DNA from: Lentimicrobium sp.
GTDB lineage: Bacteria; Bacteroidota; Bacteroidia; Bacteroidales; Lentimicrobiaceae
Assembly (NCBI GenBank): GCA_013336205.1
Contig: JAAXUD010000179.1
Coordinates: 1 to 6,308, forward strand
Length of the DNA stretch: 6,308 bases
Direction: 5' to 3'
Positions within the stretch are counted from its first letter, which is position 1, and every line of letters starts with the position of its first letter. Below are positions 1-6,308 of the stretch, piece after piece. A program made the translations under genes and the position numbers. Below the pieces are notes generated by a model. That model was not told the origin of the DNA and ran no database searches. It was given only the letters and a program-made list of their open reading frames with translations.

Positions 1-630
1 ATTACCCTGCAGGGATTGGATATATTTGACGCCAATGTGTATATGCCCGGCATGACAATGATTGGAAGTGGTCCGGGGGCTGTTTCCGGGAACATTGTCA
101 GCATTGACAATTCCCCGTTTGATCCGAAGGAAAAGCTGATTTTCCTTTATTCCAACGATTCCATCGTAGCCTACGATCATACCGATCAGCTGGGTTATTT
201 TGAATTCAATGCCCTGCCATTAAACACCTATACCCTTAAAGCTGAAATTGCAGGACACTACAGCAGCCTGGCACAGATCAATCTCACTGAAAATCAGGCT
301 CTGGTATCGGATATTCAGATTGAAATTTCCTCCTCTGGCGTTTTTGGGTTGGAAGACCTGCCGGTCACCAATATTTCAGACCTTCGTTTATACCCAAACC
401 CTGTTGAAAATGCGATAAATATCCGCATCAAGGCAACGGTTTCTGAAAGCTGTATTCTTAAAATAATTTCTTCCACCGGCGCTGTTGTGACAGAGCTTAC
501 CGTCACTCTTCAGGCAGGTGATAATAAAATTAACCTGGATGCCGGTAATTTAAAAAGCGGCTTATACCTGCTTACCTGCTTATCTGAAAATGATTCGAAA
601 CCCGGGACGCTAAGGTTTATTAAGAAATAA
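1..630 (+). CDS. Secreted protein, C-terminal part, with T9SS type A sorting domain (5' end outside window)
   Basis: The reading frame is open from base 1 to the TAA at 628-630, giving 209 visible residues, so the gene starts upstream of the window. The TTG at 16 is only an internal codon. Two modules are visible. At about 70-330 there is a beta-sandwich of carboxypeptidase-regulatory or CNA-B type: a GNIVS strand, an LIFLYSNDS strand, then the typical 'G-Y-F-E-F-N-A-L-P..TYTLKAE' turn. At about 382-627 there is a T9SS sorting domain, with the hallmark LYPNP at 388-402, a central strand ending in STGAVV, the 'L-K-S-G-L-Y-L-L' strand and a basic FIKK end. Known for the family: this domain takes the protein across the outer membrane through T9SS and is then usually cleaved and attached to the surface. 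The cargo function lies upstream and cannot be read. Module assignment is confident; the identity of the full protein is unknown. Confidence 0.9.
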   Translation: MTLQGLDIFDANVYMPGMTMIGSGPGAVSGNIVSIDNSPFDPKEKLIFLYSNDSIVAYDHTDQLGYFEFNALPLNTYTLKAEIAGHYSSLAQINLTENQALVSDIQIEISSSGVFGLEDLPVTNISDLRLYPNPVENAINIRIKATVSESCILKIISSTGAVVTELTVTLQAGDNKINLDAGNLKSGLYLLTCLSENDSKPGTLRFIKK

Positions 631-672
631 TCTGAAATTCACGGTAGTTTGTGCGTTTTATCCGGGCATGCA

Positions 673-701
673 CCGGCTTATCGCCGGCCTGAGCGGTCAG
701 G
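673..701 (+). other. Two directly abutting perfect hairpins in an intergenic spacer, possible weak terminator
   Basis: Stem 1 pairs CCGGC (673-677) with GCCGG (683-687) around the loop TTATC. Stem 2 starts at the next base and pairs CCTGA (688-692) with TCAGG (697-701) around the loop GCGG. The block is clearly more GC-rich than the flanking spacer and is followed by AATTTATATT rather than a clean T-run. It lies 43 bp after the stop of the upstream secreted-protein gene and 64 bp before the next start. It could help end the upstream transcript or be a small structured element. The stems are visible in the sequence; the function is inferred. Confidence 0.35.
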
Positions 702-714
702 AATTTATATTCAC

Positions 715-746
715 TTAATTCAGGTTATATTTATTTGCTATATTTA
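715..746 (+). promoter_or_regulatory. Possible Bacteroidota-type promoter for the acetyltransferase gene cluster
   Basis: TATATTTA at 739-746 matches the Bacteroidota -7 consensus TAnnTTTG at all fixed positions except the last. A TTA at 715-717, 21 bp upstream, sits where the -33 TTG would be expected. Transcription would then start near 750, leaving a short leader before the ATG at 766. The region is A/T-rich, so such matches arise easily by chance and this is only a candidate. Confidence 0.25.
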
Positions 747-765
747 GCTCATCTATCAGTTGAAT

Positions 766-1626
766 ATGGCAATAAGTAACCATGAATACATAATAAGACC
801 CGCCAGCCTCAGTGAAACAGCTGAGATTATTGTGGAATGGGCGGCAAATGAAGGCTGGAATCCAGGGCTTTACGATGCTGATTGTTTTTATAAAACCGAT
901 CCAAACGGGTTTTTTGTGGGATGTATTGACGATGTCCCGGTTTCATGCATTTCATTGGTTAAATACAATCCTGACTTCGCCTTTCTCGGTTTTTACATTG
1001 TTCACCCAGATTTCAGGGGCAAAGGTTATGGATTAAAAATCTGGGAAGCAGCTATGAAATTTGCCGGTACGGCAAATATTGGCCTGGATGGGGTAGTTGA
1101 TCAGCAGGAAAATTACAAAAAGTCAGGTTTCAGGCTTGCTTGCCGGAATATAAGATACCAGGGTGAAAGCCGGAAATATCCGCACAACAGTAATAATATT
1201 GAACCCATCTCCCAAAATAATATTGAGATGGTGCTGCAATACGATGTCCCTCTTTTCCCGGCAAACCGGGCGCTATTTCTCAGAAACTGGCTAAGCCTTC
1301 CTGAAAGCTTTGCCTTCGCTTACATAGCGCAGGATAAGGTCAGGGGTTATATCGTACTGCGCAAATGCCGGACTGGATATAAGATCGGCCCCCTTTTTGC
1401 CGATTCTCCTGACATTGCGGAGAATCTTCTTTTTCATACCCTTTATCAATTACCTGCTGGCACTGTTTTCTTTATTGATATTCCTGAAGTTAACCCGGAT
1501 GCGCTGAGAATCATACAAAAAACGAGCCTTCAGAAAGTTTTTGAAACCGCAAGAATGTACACCGATTCATTCCCCCGCCTGGATATTTCAAAAATTTATG
1601 GTGTAACAAGTTTTGAATTAGGGTAA
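766..1626 (+). CDS. Two-domain GNAT family N-acetyltransferase
   Basis: This encodes a 286-residue cytoplasmic protein with no signal peptide or membrane segment. The N-terminal half (about residues 8-130) is a GNAT fold: an opening IRPASLSETAEI strand and helix, an acidic/aromatic segment, the strand FLGFYIVHPDFR, and the acetyl-CoA pyrophosphate loop R84-G-K-G-Y-G89 (R-x-x-G-x-G), then a helix and the Y-K-K-S-G-F element near 117-122. The C-terminal half (about 150-286) resembles the second domain of YitH-like acetyltransferases, with the segment YKIGPLFAD at 205-213 and the ending KIYGVTSFELG. Known: GNAT enzymes move an acyl group from acyl-CoA to an amine. The acceptor is not predictable. 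ATG 766 was preferred over an in-frame TTG at 760, because the TTG would add only two residues and neither start has a Shine-Dalgarno. It is the first of three same-strand genes, 39 bp before the transporter. Confidence 0.88.
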   Translation: MAISNHEYIIRPASLSETAEIIVEWAANEGWNPGLYDADCFYKTDPNGFFVGCIDDVPVSCISLVKYNPDFAFLGFYIVHPDFRGKGYGLKIWEAAMKFAGTANIGLDGVVDQQENYKKSGFRLACRNIRYQGESRKYPHNSNNIEPISQNNIEMVLQYDVPLFPANRALFLRNWLSLPESFAFAYIAQDKVRGYIVLRKCRTGYKIGPLFADSPDIAENLLFHTLYQLPAGTVFFIDIPEVNPDALRIIQKTSLQKVFETARMYTDSFPRLDISKIYGVTSFELG

Positions 1627-1665
1627 CATTTTACATTCCTGACTATTAAACTGAAAACAGCCGGT

Positions 1666-3174
1666 ATGATTAAAAACTACATTAGCTTTCTGATTGCGCC
1701 ACTGGCGGTTATTCTGATATTGCTGTTTTTTCCGCTTGACCCACAAAACCCTAAAGTAACCTACACTTTTTGCGTAGCATTACTGATGGCTACCTGGTGG
1801 ATAACAGAGATAGTGCCGCTTGCCGTCACCTCCCTGTTGCCGGTTGCATTGTTTCCGCTGTTTGGCATCATGGACTCCAAAGATGTTTCGGCTGCTTACT
1901 TCAACGATGTAATTTTTCTGTTTATGGGTGGATTCCTGGTGGCACTGGCCATGCAAAAATGGCAACTCCACCGCAGAATTGCCTTACACATCCTAAAAAT
2001 TACCGGGGTAGGCCCCGGCAGAATCCTGATGGGTTTTATGATTGCAACTGCATTTATTTCCATGTGGATTTCAAACACAGCAACCGCCATGATGATGCTT
2101 CCCATTGCATTATCGGTGATTCATCAGCTCGAAGAACTTTCAGATACCAAAAGCATTGGCAATTACAGTGTTGCTTTGTTACTGGGGGTGGCTTACAGTG
2201 CCTCAATAGGCGGAGTTGCCACCCTGGTTGGTACTCCCCCCAACTTGTCATTCACCCGGATATTTCATATTTATTTTCCTGAAGCCCCTCAGATATCCTT
2301 TTCTTCCTGGCTGGTGTTTGCCTTGCCGTTTACTGTGATCTTCCTTCTAATTACCTGGCTTGTACTCTATATGATGTATAAACCACGAGATTCAAAAATG
2401 ATAAAAATTGATCGTGATACGTTCAAAAACCAGCTGGCAGCCATTGGAAAAACCTCGTACGAAGAAAAAGCAGTTTTTATTGTTTTTCTGATTCTTGCGC
2501 TGTTATGGTTGTTCAGGGCTGATTTGAACCTTGGTGCTTTTCAGCTGAAAGGCTGGGCTTCTTTTTTCCCGGCCAGCAAGGCTATTAACGATGGAACTGT
2601 CGCAATCTTTATGGCAATAATCCTTTTTCTGATTCCTTCAAAATCGGACCCTGGTAAAAAAGTACTCGACTGGGCTACCGCCTCCAAAATGCCCTGGCAT
2701 ATACTGCTACTGTTTGGCGGAGGTTTTGCGCTGGCTTCCGGCTTTAAGGAATCGGGCCTTGCCATATGGATAGGGAACCAACTGCAATGGGTTGCTTCTT
2801 ATCACGTGATCTTTATCATTCTTTCTATCTCCCTGATTATTACCTTTCTTACTGAACTTACCTCCAATACGGCTACAACCGAAATGATTCTTCCTATACT
2901 AGCCGGCATTGCCATCAGTACCGGAATACATCCGTTGTTATTGATGATTCCGGCCACCATATCAGCTTCAATGGCTTTTATGCTTCCGGTGGCTACACCT
3001 CCAAACGCGATTGTTTTCAGTTCATCCCGGATAAGTATGGCGCAGATGGCACGTACCGGACTGATCCTCAACCTGATTGGTGCAGTAGTCATTACATTAT
3101 TGATGTATTACTGGGGTAGTTATATCTTTGATATTGATTTTTCGCTGGCTCCTGAATGGGCTAAAGTTAAATAG
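1666..3174 (+). CDS. DASS/SLC13 family sodium-coupled anion (dicarboxylate/sulfate) symporter
   Basis: This is a 502-residue inner-membrane protein with many hydrophobic segments, the usual length for the divalent anion:sodium symporter family (VcINDY, SLC13, CitT relatives). Both halves of the inverted repeat carry the family signature. Ser-Asn-Thr lies at 136-138 within MWISNTATAMMMLP and again at 400-402 within ELTSNTATTEMILP. Each is followed by a loop with T-P-P-N, at 190-193 (VGTPPN) and 444-447 (VATPPN). In the family the SNT motifs bind substrate carboxylates and, with the TPPN loops, the sodium ions. Other family marks are WWITEIVPLAVTSLLP at 44-59 and a GGGFALASG segment at 351-359. 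Nothing essential appears missing. Substrates in the family include succinate, other C4 or tricarboxylates and sulfate; the sequence alone does not decide which. The start ATG 1666 gives a normal N-terminal hydrophobic segment. The stop lies 6 bp before the next gene, which suggests co-transcription. Confidence 0.93.
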   Translation: MIKNYISFLIAPLAVILILLFFPLDPQNPKVTYTFCVALLMATWWITEIVPLAVTSLLPVALFPLFGIMDSKDVSAAYFNDVIFLFMGGFLVALAMQKWQLHRRIALHILKITGVGPGRILMGFMIATAFISMWISNTATAMMMLPIALSVIHQLEELSDTKSIGNYSVALLLGVAYSASIGGVATLVGTPPNLSFTRIFHIYFPEAPQISFSSWLVFALPFTVIFLLITWLVLYMMYKPRDSKMIKIDRDTFKNQLAAIGKTSYEEKAVFIVFLILALLWLFRADLNLGAFQLKGWASFFPASKAINDGTVAIFMAIILFLIPSKSDPGKKVLDWATASKMPWHILLLFGGGFALASGFKESGLAIWIGNQLQWVASYHVIFIILSISLIITFLTELTSNTATTEMILPILAGIAISTGIHPLLLMIPATISASMAFMLPVATPPNAIVFSSSRISMAQMARTGLILNLIGAVVITLLMYYWGSYIFDIDFSLAPEWAKVK

Positions 3175-3180
3175 CACGAT

Positions 3181-4131
3181 ATGAAACTATTGGGGCTGAA
3201 TTTCGTTATTATTATATTAAGTTTGGCAGCAATGACCGGATGTAATCTAAAGCCATATTTAAATGCAGGTGAAGGAATCGTTGTCAATTCCGGAATACAA
3301 ACCTGGTATAAAATTGAAGGAGAAGGCTCAGAAACGCCGCTGATTCTCCTCCATGGCGGTCCGGGTGGAACTTCCTATTATCTGAATCCACTGTCAGCTC
3401 TCTCAGATGAAAGACCTGTGGTGTTTTTCGATCAGCCCGGCTGTGGCCGATCTTCGGCCATCAATGACACCAACATACTAAGAATTGAGTTTTTTGTAGA
3501 ACAACTTGAACAGTTGCGCGCGACACTTGGAATCGCTCAGTTCTATCTTTACGGTCAGTCCTGGGGTACGGCACTGGGGATGGAATACTATCTGAAATAT
3601 CCACAGCATGTGAAAGCAATAATATTCAGCAGTCCGTTGCTGAGCACACCTTTATGGCTTAAAGACGCGGCTGTATTAATTGAATCAATGCCTGACTCAA
3701 CCCGGAGAGCCATTGCTCAATGCGAAGCCAGGGGTGACTATAGCTCCCCATTATACAATCAGGCTATCATGGATTATTACAAACTATTTGTTGCACGTAA
3801 GCAACCCTGGTCGGCTGATATTGACAGTACTTTCGCAAATTTTGGCACCTTTGTTTATAATTTCATGTGGGGCCCAAGTGAATTTAATTCCACCGGAATC
3901 CTTCAAAACTATGATTGTACTGAAAAACTAAACAGAATCAGTGTCCCGGTATTGTATATCTGCGGCGAATTTGACGAAGCCCGTCCCGAAACCGTTAAAC
4001 ATTATCAGCAATTAACGCCCGGTTCTGAACTTGAAATTATTAAAGGAGCTGCCCATCTGACCATGCATGACAATCCGGAAGCAGACATTGCAGCCATCAG
4101 AAACTTCCTGAAAAGGTGCGAAAATAATTAG
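3181..4131 (+). CDS. Alpha/beta hydrolase lipoprotein, proline iminopeptidase (S33) type
   Basis: A 316-residue exported hydrolase. Residues 1-20 form a lipoprotein signal (K2, a hydrophobic core, then M-T-G before Cys21). This lipobox is slightly relaxed, with Met at -3. Cys21 is followed by N-L-K-P with no acidic residues, so the Bacteroidota surface-export signal is not evident; a periplasm-facing anchor is the simpler reading (inference). The fold marks are the oxyanion motif H58-G-G-P-G-G63, the strand VVFFDQPGCGRS (80-91), the nucleophile elbow G125-Q-S127-W-G129, the acid D265 in GEFDEARPE and the base H292 in GAAHLTMHDNPE. HGGPG together with D-Q-x-G-x-G-R-S is typical of prolyl aminopeptidases, which release N-terminal proline from peptides. 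Related enzymes cleave other amides or esters, so the exact substrate is open. Start ATG 3181 lies 6 bp after the transporter stop; these two are very likely one operon. Confidence 0.9.
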   Translation: MKLLGLNFVIIILSLAAMTGCNLKPYLNAGEGIVVNSGIQTWYKIEGEGSETPLILLHGGPGGTSYYLNPLSALSDERPVVFFDQPGCGRSSAINDTNILRIEFFVEQLEQLRATLGIAQFYLYGQSWGTALGMEYYLKYPQHVKAIIFSSPLLSTPLWLKDAAVLIESMPDSTRRAIAQCEARGDYSSPLYNQAIMDYYKLFVARKQPWSADIDSTFANFGTFVYNFMWGPSEFNSTGILQNYDCTEKLNRISVPVLYICGEFDEARPETVKHYQQLTPGSELEIIKGAAHLTMHDNPEADIAAIRNFLKRCENN

Positions 4132-4275
4132 CCTGAACGTGTTCCACAAGATCACTTGCAACCTGAATTTTTCCCTGGAATTAAAAACTGCCTGATGAGG
4201 CAACCTTTTACTTTAATTGTGTCTTTATTATAAGTTCAATTAAACCAACCTATTTATAATTAAACAACAAGCCCG
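4132..4275 (+). other. Intergenic region upstream of the PKD-repeat gene
   Basis: This 144 bp spacer has no convincing reading frame of its own. Apart from the small hairpin at 4189-4202 it is A/T-rich, especially 4206-4268, with stretches such as TTTATTATAAG and TATTTATAATTAAA. I could not find a good TTG / TAnnTTTG pair, although the A/T-rich part is where a promoter for the next gene would be expected. A TAA at 4261, in frame with the downstream ATG, rules out an N-terminal extension of that gene across the spacer. Confidence 0.5.
4189..4209 (+). terminator. Weak terminator-like hairpin after the hydrolase gene
   Basis: TGCCT (4189-4193) pairs perfectly with AGGCA (4198-4202) around the loop GATG. 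A T-rich stretch (ACCTTTTACTTT) follows. The position, 57 bp after the hydrolase stop and before the next gene, suits the end of the three-gene transcript. The stem is only five pairs, so it would be weak. Confidence 0.33.
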
Positions 4276-6308
4276 ATGAAAAGACTATTCTTTACCCTGC
4301 TTTTACTAACAATGGCTGTATCATTTGCCATTGGTCAGCAGCCATTCGTCATCCTTTCCGGTCATGTACTTAATCAGGATACCGGAGCCCCGGTGCCCGG
4401 GCAGCTTATGTATATTTCTGTTGACAGCCTGAACTATCCCGGTTATTACAACCAGGTATTTACTGATGAGGCCGGTTATTATGTGGATCAAATCCCCTAT
4501 TATGACGGAACTGCTCAGGGGGTAATCAATGTTTCTACTGCCGACTGTAATGGCGTTATGACTTCTGCAACAGCAGTTTTCTACCCGGGAATGACGGAAG
4601 TAATTCTGGATTTCAGCATCTGCGGTACATCATCCTCAGGCTGCGTTGCTGTCTTTACTTATCTTCCAGGCTCAAACGACTTTATGACTTTCAGTTTTGT
4701 TGATGAAAGTTTTGTATTGCCAGGTGCCGGTATCGACAATTGGTTCTGGGATTTTGGGGATGGCAGTAATTCAGCCGAACAGAACCCGACACATACTTAT
4801 ACTGAGGCCGGGTTATACAATGTATGCCTTTATATCAGCAGCAACGACAGTTCCTGTACAGCAAGTTATTGTAAACCGGTTGAAGCAGGCCCAGGTGTGC
4901 CGGGCGGTTGTGATAACTATTTCTGGTTCTACCCTGATTCATCGGGTGTAAATTTCGTGTTTGAAGGCTGGGTAATGAATGGCGAAGCCGATACCTGGAA
5001 CTGGGATTTTGGCGATGGCACAACAGCCACCGGTCAGACCGTAACCCATCAGTTTGCCGATACCAGCCTGGTTCACAATGTTTGCCTAACCACCACCAGT
5101 TTATTAAATGGAGAAGTTTGTACTTCTGTTTCCTGTCAGGAAGTTATGATTTATATCCCTTCTCCCTGTGAAAGTTATTTCTGGTATTATCCTGATTCTA
5201 CAGGAACTGCCTATACTTTTGAAGGCAGTGCCATGAACAGTCAGATTGACTCCTGGGAGTGGGATTTCGGCGACGGAACTTACGCAACCGGACAAGTGGT
5301 CAATCATATTTTTGCCGATCCAACTCCATTTCATACTGTTTGCCTGACCACCACCGGCACCGGTTCAAATGGTGAGCCCTGCACTTATATCTCCTGCCAG
5401 GAGGTCTATATTTATATTCCGACACCGTGCGAAAGTTTCTTCTGGTATTATCCCGATTCAACCGGCACTAATTACACCTTTGAAGGCTTTGGTATGAACG
5501 ATCAGATCGAATCCTGGACATGGGATTTTGGCGATGGTTCAACTGCCTCAGGGCAAACAGTTACGCATTCGTTTTCAGGCACCAACACTGGTTATACTGT
5601 TTGTTTAACAACAACTGGTATTGGTCCTGATGGCACAAGCTGCACCTACACCTCCTGCCAGGAAGTTTACATTTACATTCCAGGCCCCTGTGAAAGCTTC
5701 TTCTGGTATTATCCTGATTCAACCAATATGGGCTATACCTTCGAAGGAGGATCAATGAACAACCAGATTGACTCCTGGGTGTGGGATTTTGGTGATGGAA
5801 CTACTGCAACAGGTCAGGTTGTAAGTCACATTTTCGCTGATCCGGCCGCTGTTTACAATGTATGCCTTACAACAACCGGTATCGTTAATGGTGATGTTTG
5901 CACTTATGTTTCCTGTCAGGATGTATTTATTTATAATCCATCACCCTGTGAAAACTACTTTGAAGCATACACAAACGATGGTAATACCTATTCCTTCACA
6001 GGATATTTGTTTTCAGGAGGTCCGGCAGACTATTACTGGAATTTTGGTGATGGAAACACCGCAACCGGACAGCAGGTAACGCATACTTTTGAGAATGCCA
6101 CTGCGCCTTTCAACGTATGTCTTACAACCATCGCCTATAATGCGGGCAATGACACCTGTTCAAGTACAAGTTGCCAACTGGTATTTCCCGGTGGCGGCGG
6201 ATCATCCTGCGAGGCTGTTATGTCAGCTATTCCCGATTCAACAGGCTATACCTGGTATTTCTCAGATCTGTCACAGGGAGACCATGGTTTCCGTTTCTGG
6301 GACTTTGG
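4276..6308 (+). CDS. Secreted multi-PKD-domain protein, 5' part (continues beyond window)
   Basis: The frame stays open for 677 codons from ATG 4276 to the window edge with no stop. An in-frame TAA at 4261 fixes the upstream limit. Residues 1-20 are a signal peptide (K2-R3, a Leu/Phe core, likely cleavage A-I-G|Q21). Residues about 24-116 form a beta-sandwich of carboxypeptidase-regulatory type (SGHVLNQDTGAPVPG, then DEAGYY), with Cys91 and Cys116 possibly paired. From Cys123 onward there are PKD-like repeats, each with the W-D-F-G-D-G core. These start at W codons 4747, 5002, 5260, 5521, 5782, 6037 (WNFGDG) and 6298 (cut by the edge). Known: PKD domains are extracellular Ig-like modules used for adhesion, carbohydrate contact or spacing. 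No catalytic domain is visible. A T9SS sorting domain at the unseen C-terminus is expected by analogy with other Bacteroidota proteins and the gene at 1-630, but this is inference. It probably forms its own transcription unit. Confidence 0.9.
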   Translation, partial: MKRLFFTLLLLTMAVSFAIGQQPFVILSGHVLNQDTGAPVPGQLMYISVDSLNYPGYYNQVFTDEAGYYVDQIPYYDGTAQGVINVSTADCNGVMTSATAVFYPGMTEVILDFSICGTSSSGCVAVFTYLPGSNDFMTFSFVDESFVLPGAGIDNWFWDFGDGSNSAEQNPTHTYTEAGLYNVCLYISSNDSSCTASYCKPVEAGPGVPGGCDNYFWFYPDSSGVNFVFEGWVMNGEADTWNWDFGDGTTATGQTVTHQFADTSLVHNVCLTTTSLLNGEVCTSVSCQEVMIYIPSPCESYFWYYPDSTGTAYTFEGSAMNSQIDSWEWDFGDGTYATGQVVNHIFADPTPFHTVCLTTTGTGSNGEPCTYISCQEVYIYIPTPCESFFWYYPDSTGTNYTFEGFGMNDQIESWTWDFGDGSTASGQTVTHSFSGTNTGYTVCLTTTGIGPDGTSCTYTSCQEVYIYIPGPCESFFWYYPDSTNMGYTFEGGSMNNQIDSWVWDFGDGTTATGQVVSHIFADPAAVYNVCLTTTGIVNGDVCTYVSCQDVFIYNPSPCENYFEAYTNDGNTYSFTGYLFSGGPADYYWNFGDGNTATGQQVTHTFENATAPFNVCLTTIAYNAGNDTCSSTSCQLVFPGGGGSSCEAVMSAIPDSTGYTWYFSDLSQGDHGFRFWDF
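4642..6308 (+). repeat. Tandem coding repeat of about 258-267 bp encoding cysteine-patterned PKD units
   Basis: Counting each unit from its first cysteine codon, repeats begin at 4642, 4909, 5167, 5428, 5689, 5947 and 6208; the last is truncated by the window end. Unit lengths are 267, 258, 261, 261, 258 and 261 bp, all multiples of three. Units 2-5 are the most alike: (P)C-x-x-(Y/F)-F-W-(F/Y)-Y-P-D-S, then F-E-G, W-x-W-D-F-G-D-G, V-C-L-T-T-T, and S-C-Q-E/D-V. Units 1 and 6 keep the frame, the cysteines and the FGDG core but differ elsewhere; for example, unit 6 has lost the FWYYPDS segment. At DNA level the copies differ at many third codon positions, so they are not recent exact duplications. 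Confidence 0.92.

Noticed and set aside
16..630. TTG at position 16 as the start of the first gene
   Set aside because: The same frame is open back to base 1 and the visible protein begins mid-domain with no signal peptide, although it carries a secretion domain. The real start is upstream of the window.
760..765. TTG start for the acetyltransferase
   Set aside because: An ATG follows two codons later, the extension adds only Met-Asn, and there is no ribosome binding site to favour the TTG.
1770..2282. 170-codon frame on the + strand inside the symporter gene
   Set aside because: It lies wholly within the symporter in another frame, and its translation is rich in Cys, His and Arg with no domain logic. 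The symporter has all family motifs in its own frame.
2802..3092. 96-codon frame on the - strand opposite the symporter
   Set aside because: It is antisense to conserved membrane segments of the symporter. Its apparent hydrophobic character mirrors the codons of the real gene.
4012..4203. Small - strand frame overlapping the end of the hydrolase gene
   Set aside because: About two thirds of it is antisense to the hydrolase C-terminus, including the codon for the catalytic His. There is no recognisable domain or start signal.
4909..5946. Regular repeats considered as a CRISPR array or non-coding satellite
   Set aside because: The period is about 260 bp, all unit lengths are multiples of three, and conservation follows codons and protein motifs, so this is a coding repeat.
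5858..6079. Small frames in other phases within the PKD array
   Set aside because: They are shadows of the repeat-coding sequence. The 4276 frame is open throughout and encodes the conserved WDFGDG units.

Overview
The window looks like chromosomal DNA from a Bacteroidota bacterium, probably an environmental or anaerobic Bacteroidales-type lineage (inference). Three things point there. The first gene ends in a type IX secretion system (T9SS) C-terminal sorting domain. The last gene is a secreted protein with tandem PKD domains. All starts lack a recognisable Shine-Dalgarno sequence and lie behind A/T-rich leaders. All five genes are on the + strand and coding density is high; no RNA gene, insertion sequence, CRISPR array or phage gene was seen.

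Layout. (1) Positions 1-630 hold the 3' end of a secreted protein gene: a carboxypeptidase-regulatory-like beta-sandwich followed by a T9SS type A sorting domain. (2) Positions 631-765 are intergenic and contain two perfect small hairpins that abut each other, then an A/T-rich stretch with a weak Bacteroidota-type promoter match. (3) Positions 766-4131 hold three closely spaced genes that could form one transcript: a two-domain GNAT acetyltransferase, a DASS/SLC13-type sodium-coupled anion (dicarboxylate or sulfate) symporter, and a lipoprotein alpha/beta hydrolase of the prolyl aminopeptidase (S33) type. The gaps are 39 bp and 6 bp. (4) Positions 4132-4275 are intergenic, with a weak terminator-like hairpin. 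(5) From 4276 to the window end runs the 5' part of a large secreted protein: signal peptide, N-terminal beta-sandwich, then at least seven PKD-like repeats of 85-89 residues. The six complete repeats each carry four cysteines at matching positions.

How the genes may work together. The 766-4131 group reads as a small nutrient-handling cluster: a periplasm-facing peptidase-like lipoprotein, an inner-membrane anion importer and a cytoplasmic acyltransferase. This is inference from adjacency only, and no substrate can be read from the sequence. The flanking genes belong to the secreted or surface-protein repertoire and are probably transcribed separately. I found no convincing new defence or mobile system. 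The most unusual feature is the cysteine-patterned PKD array at the 3' end.
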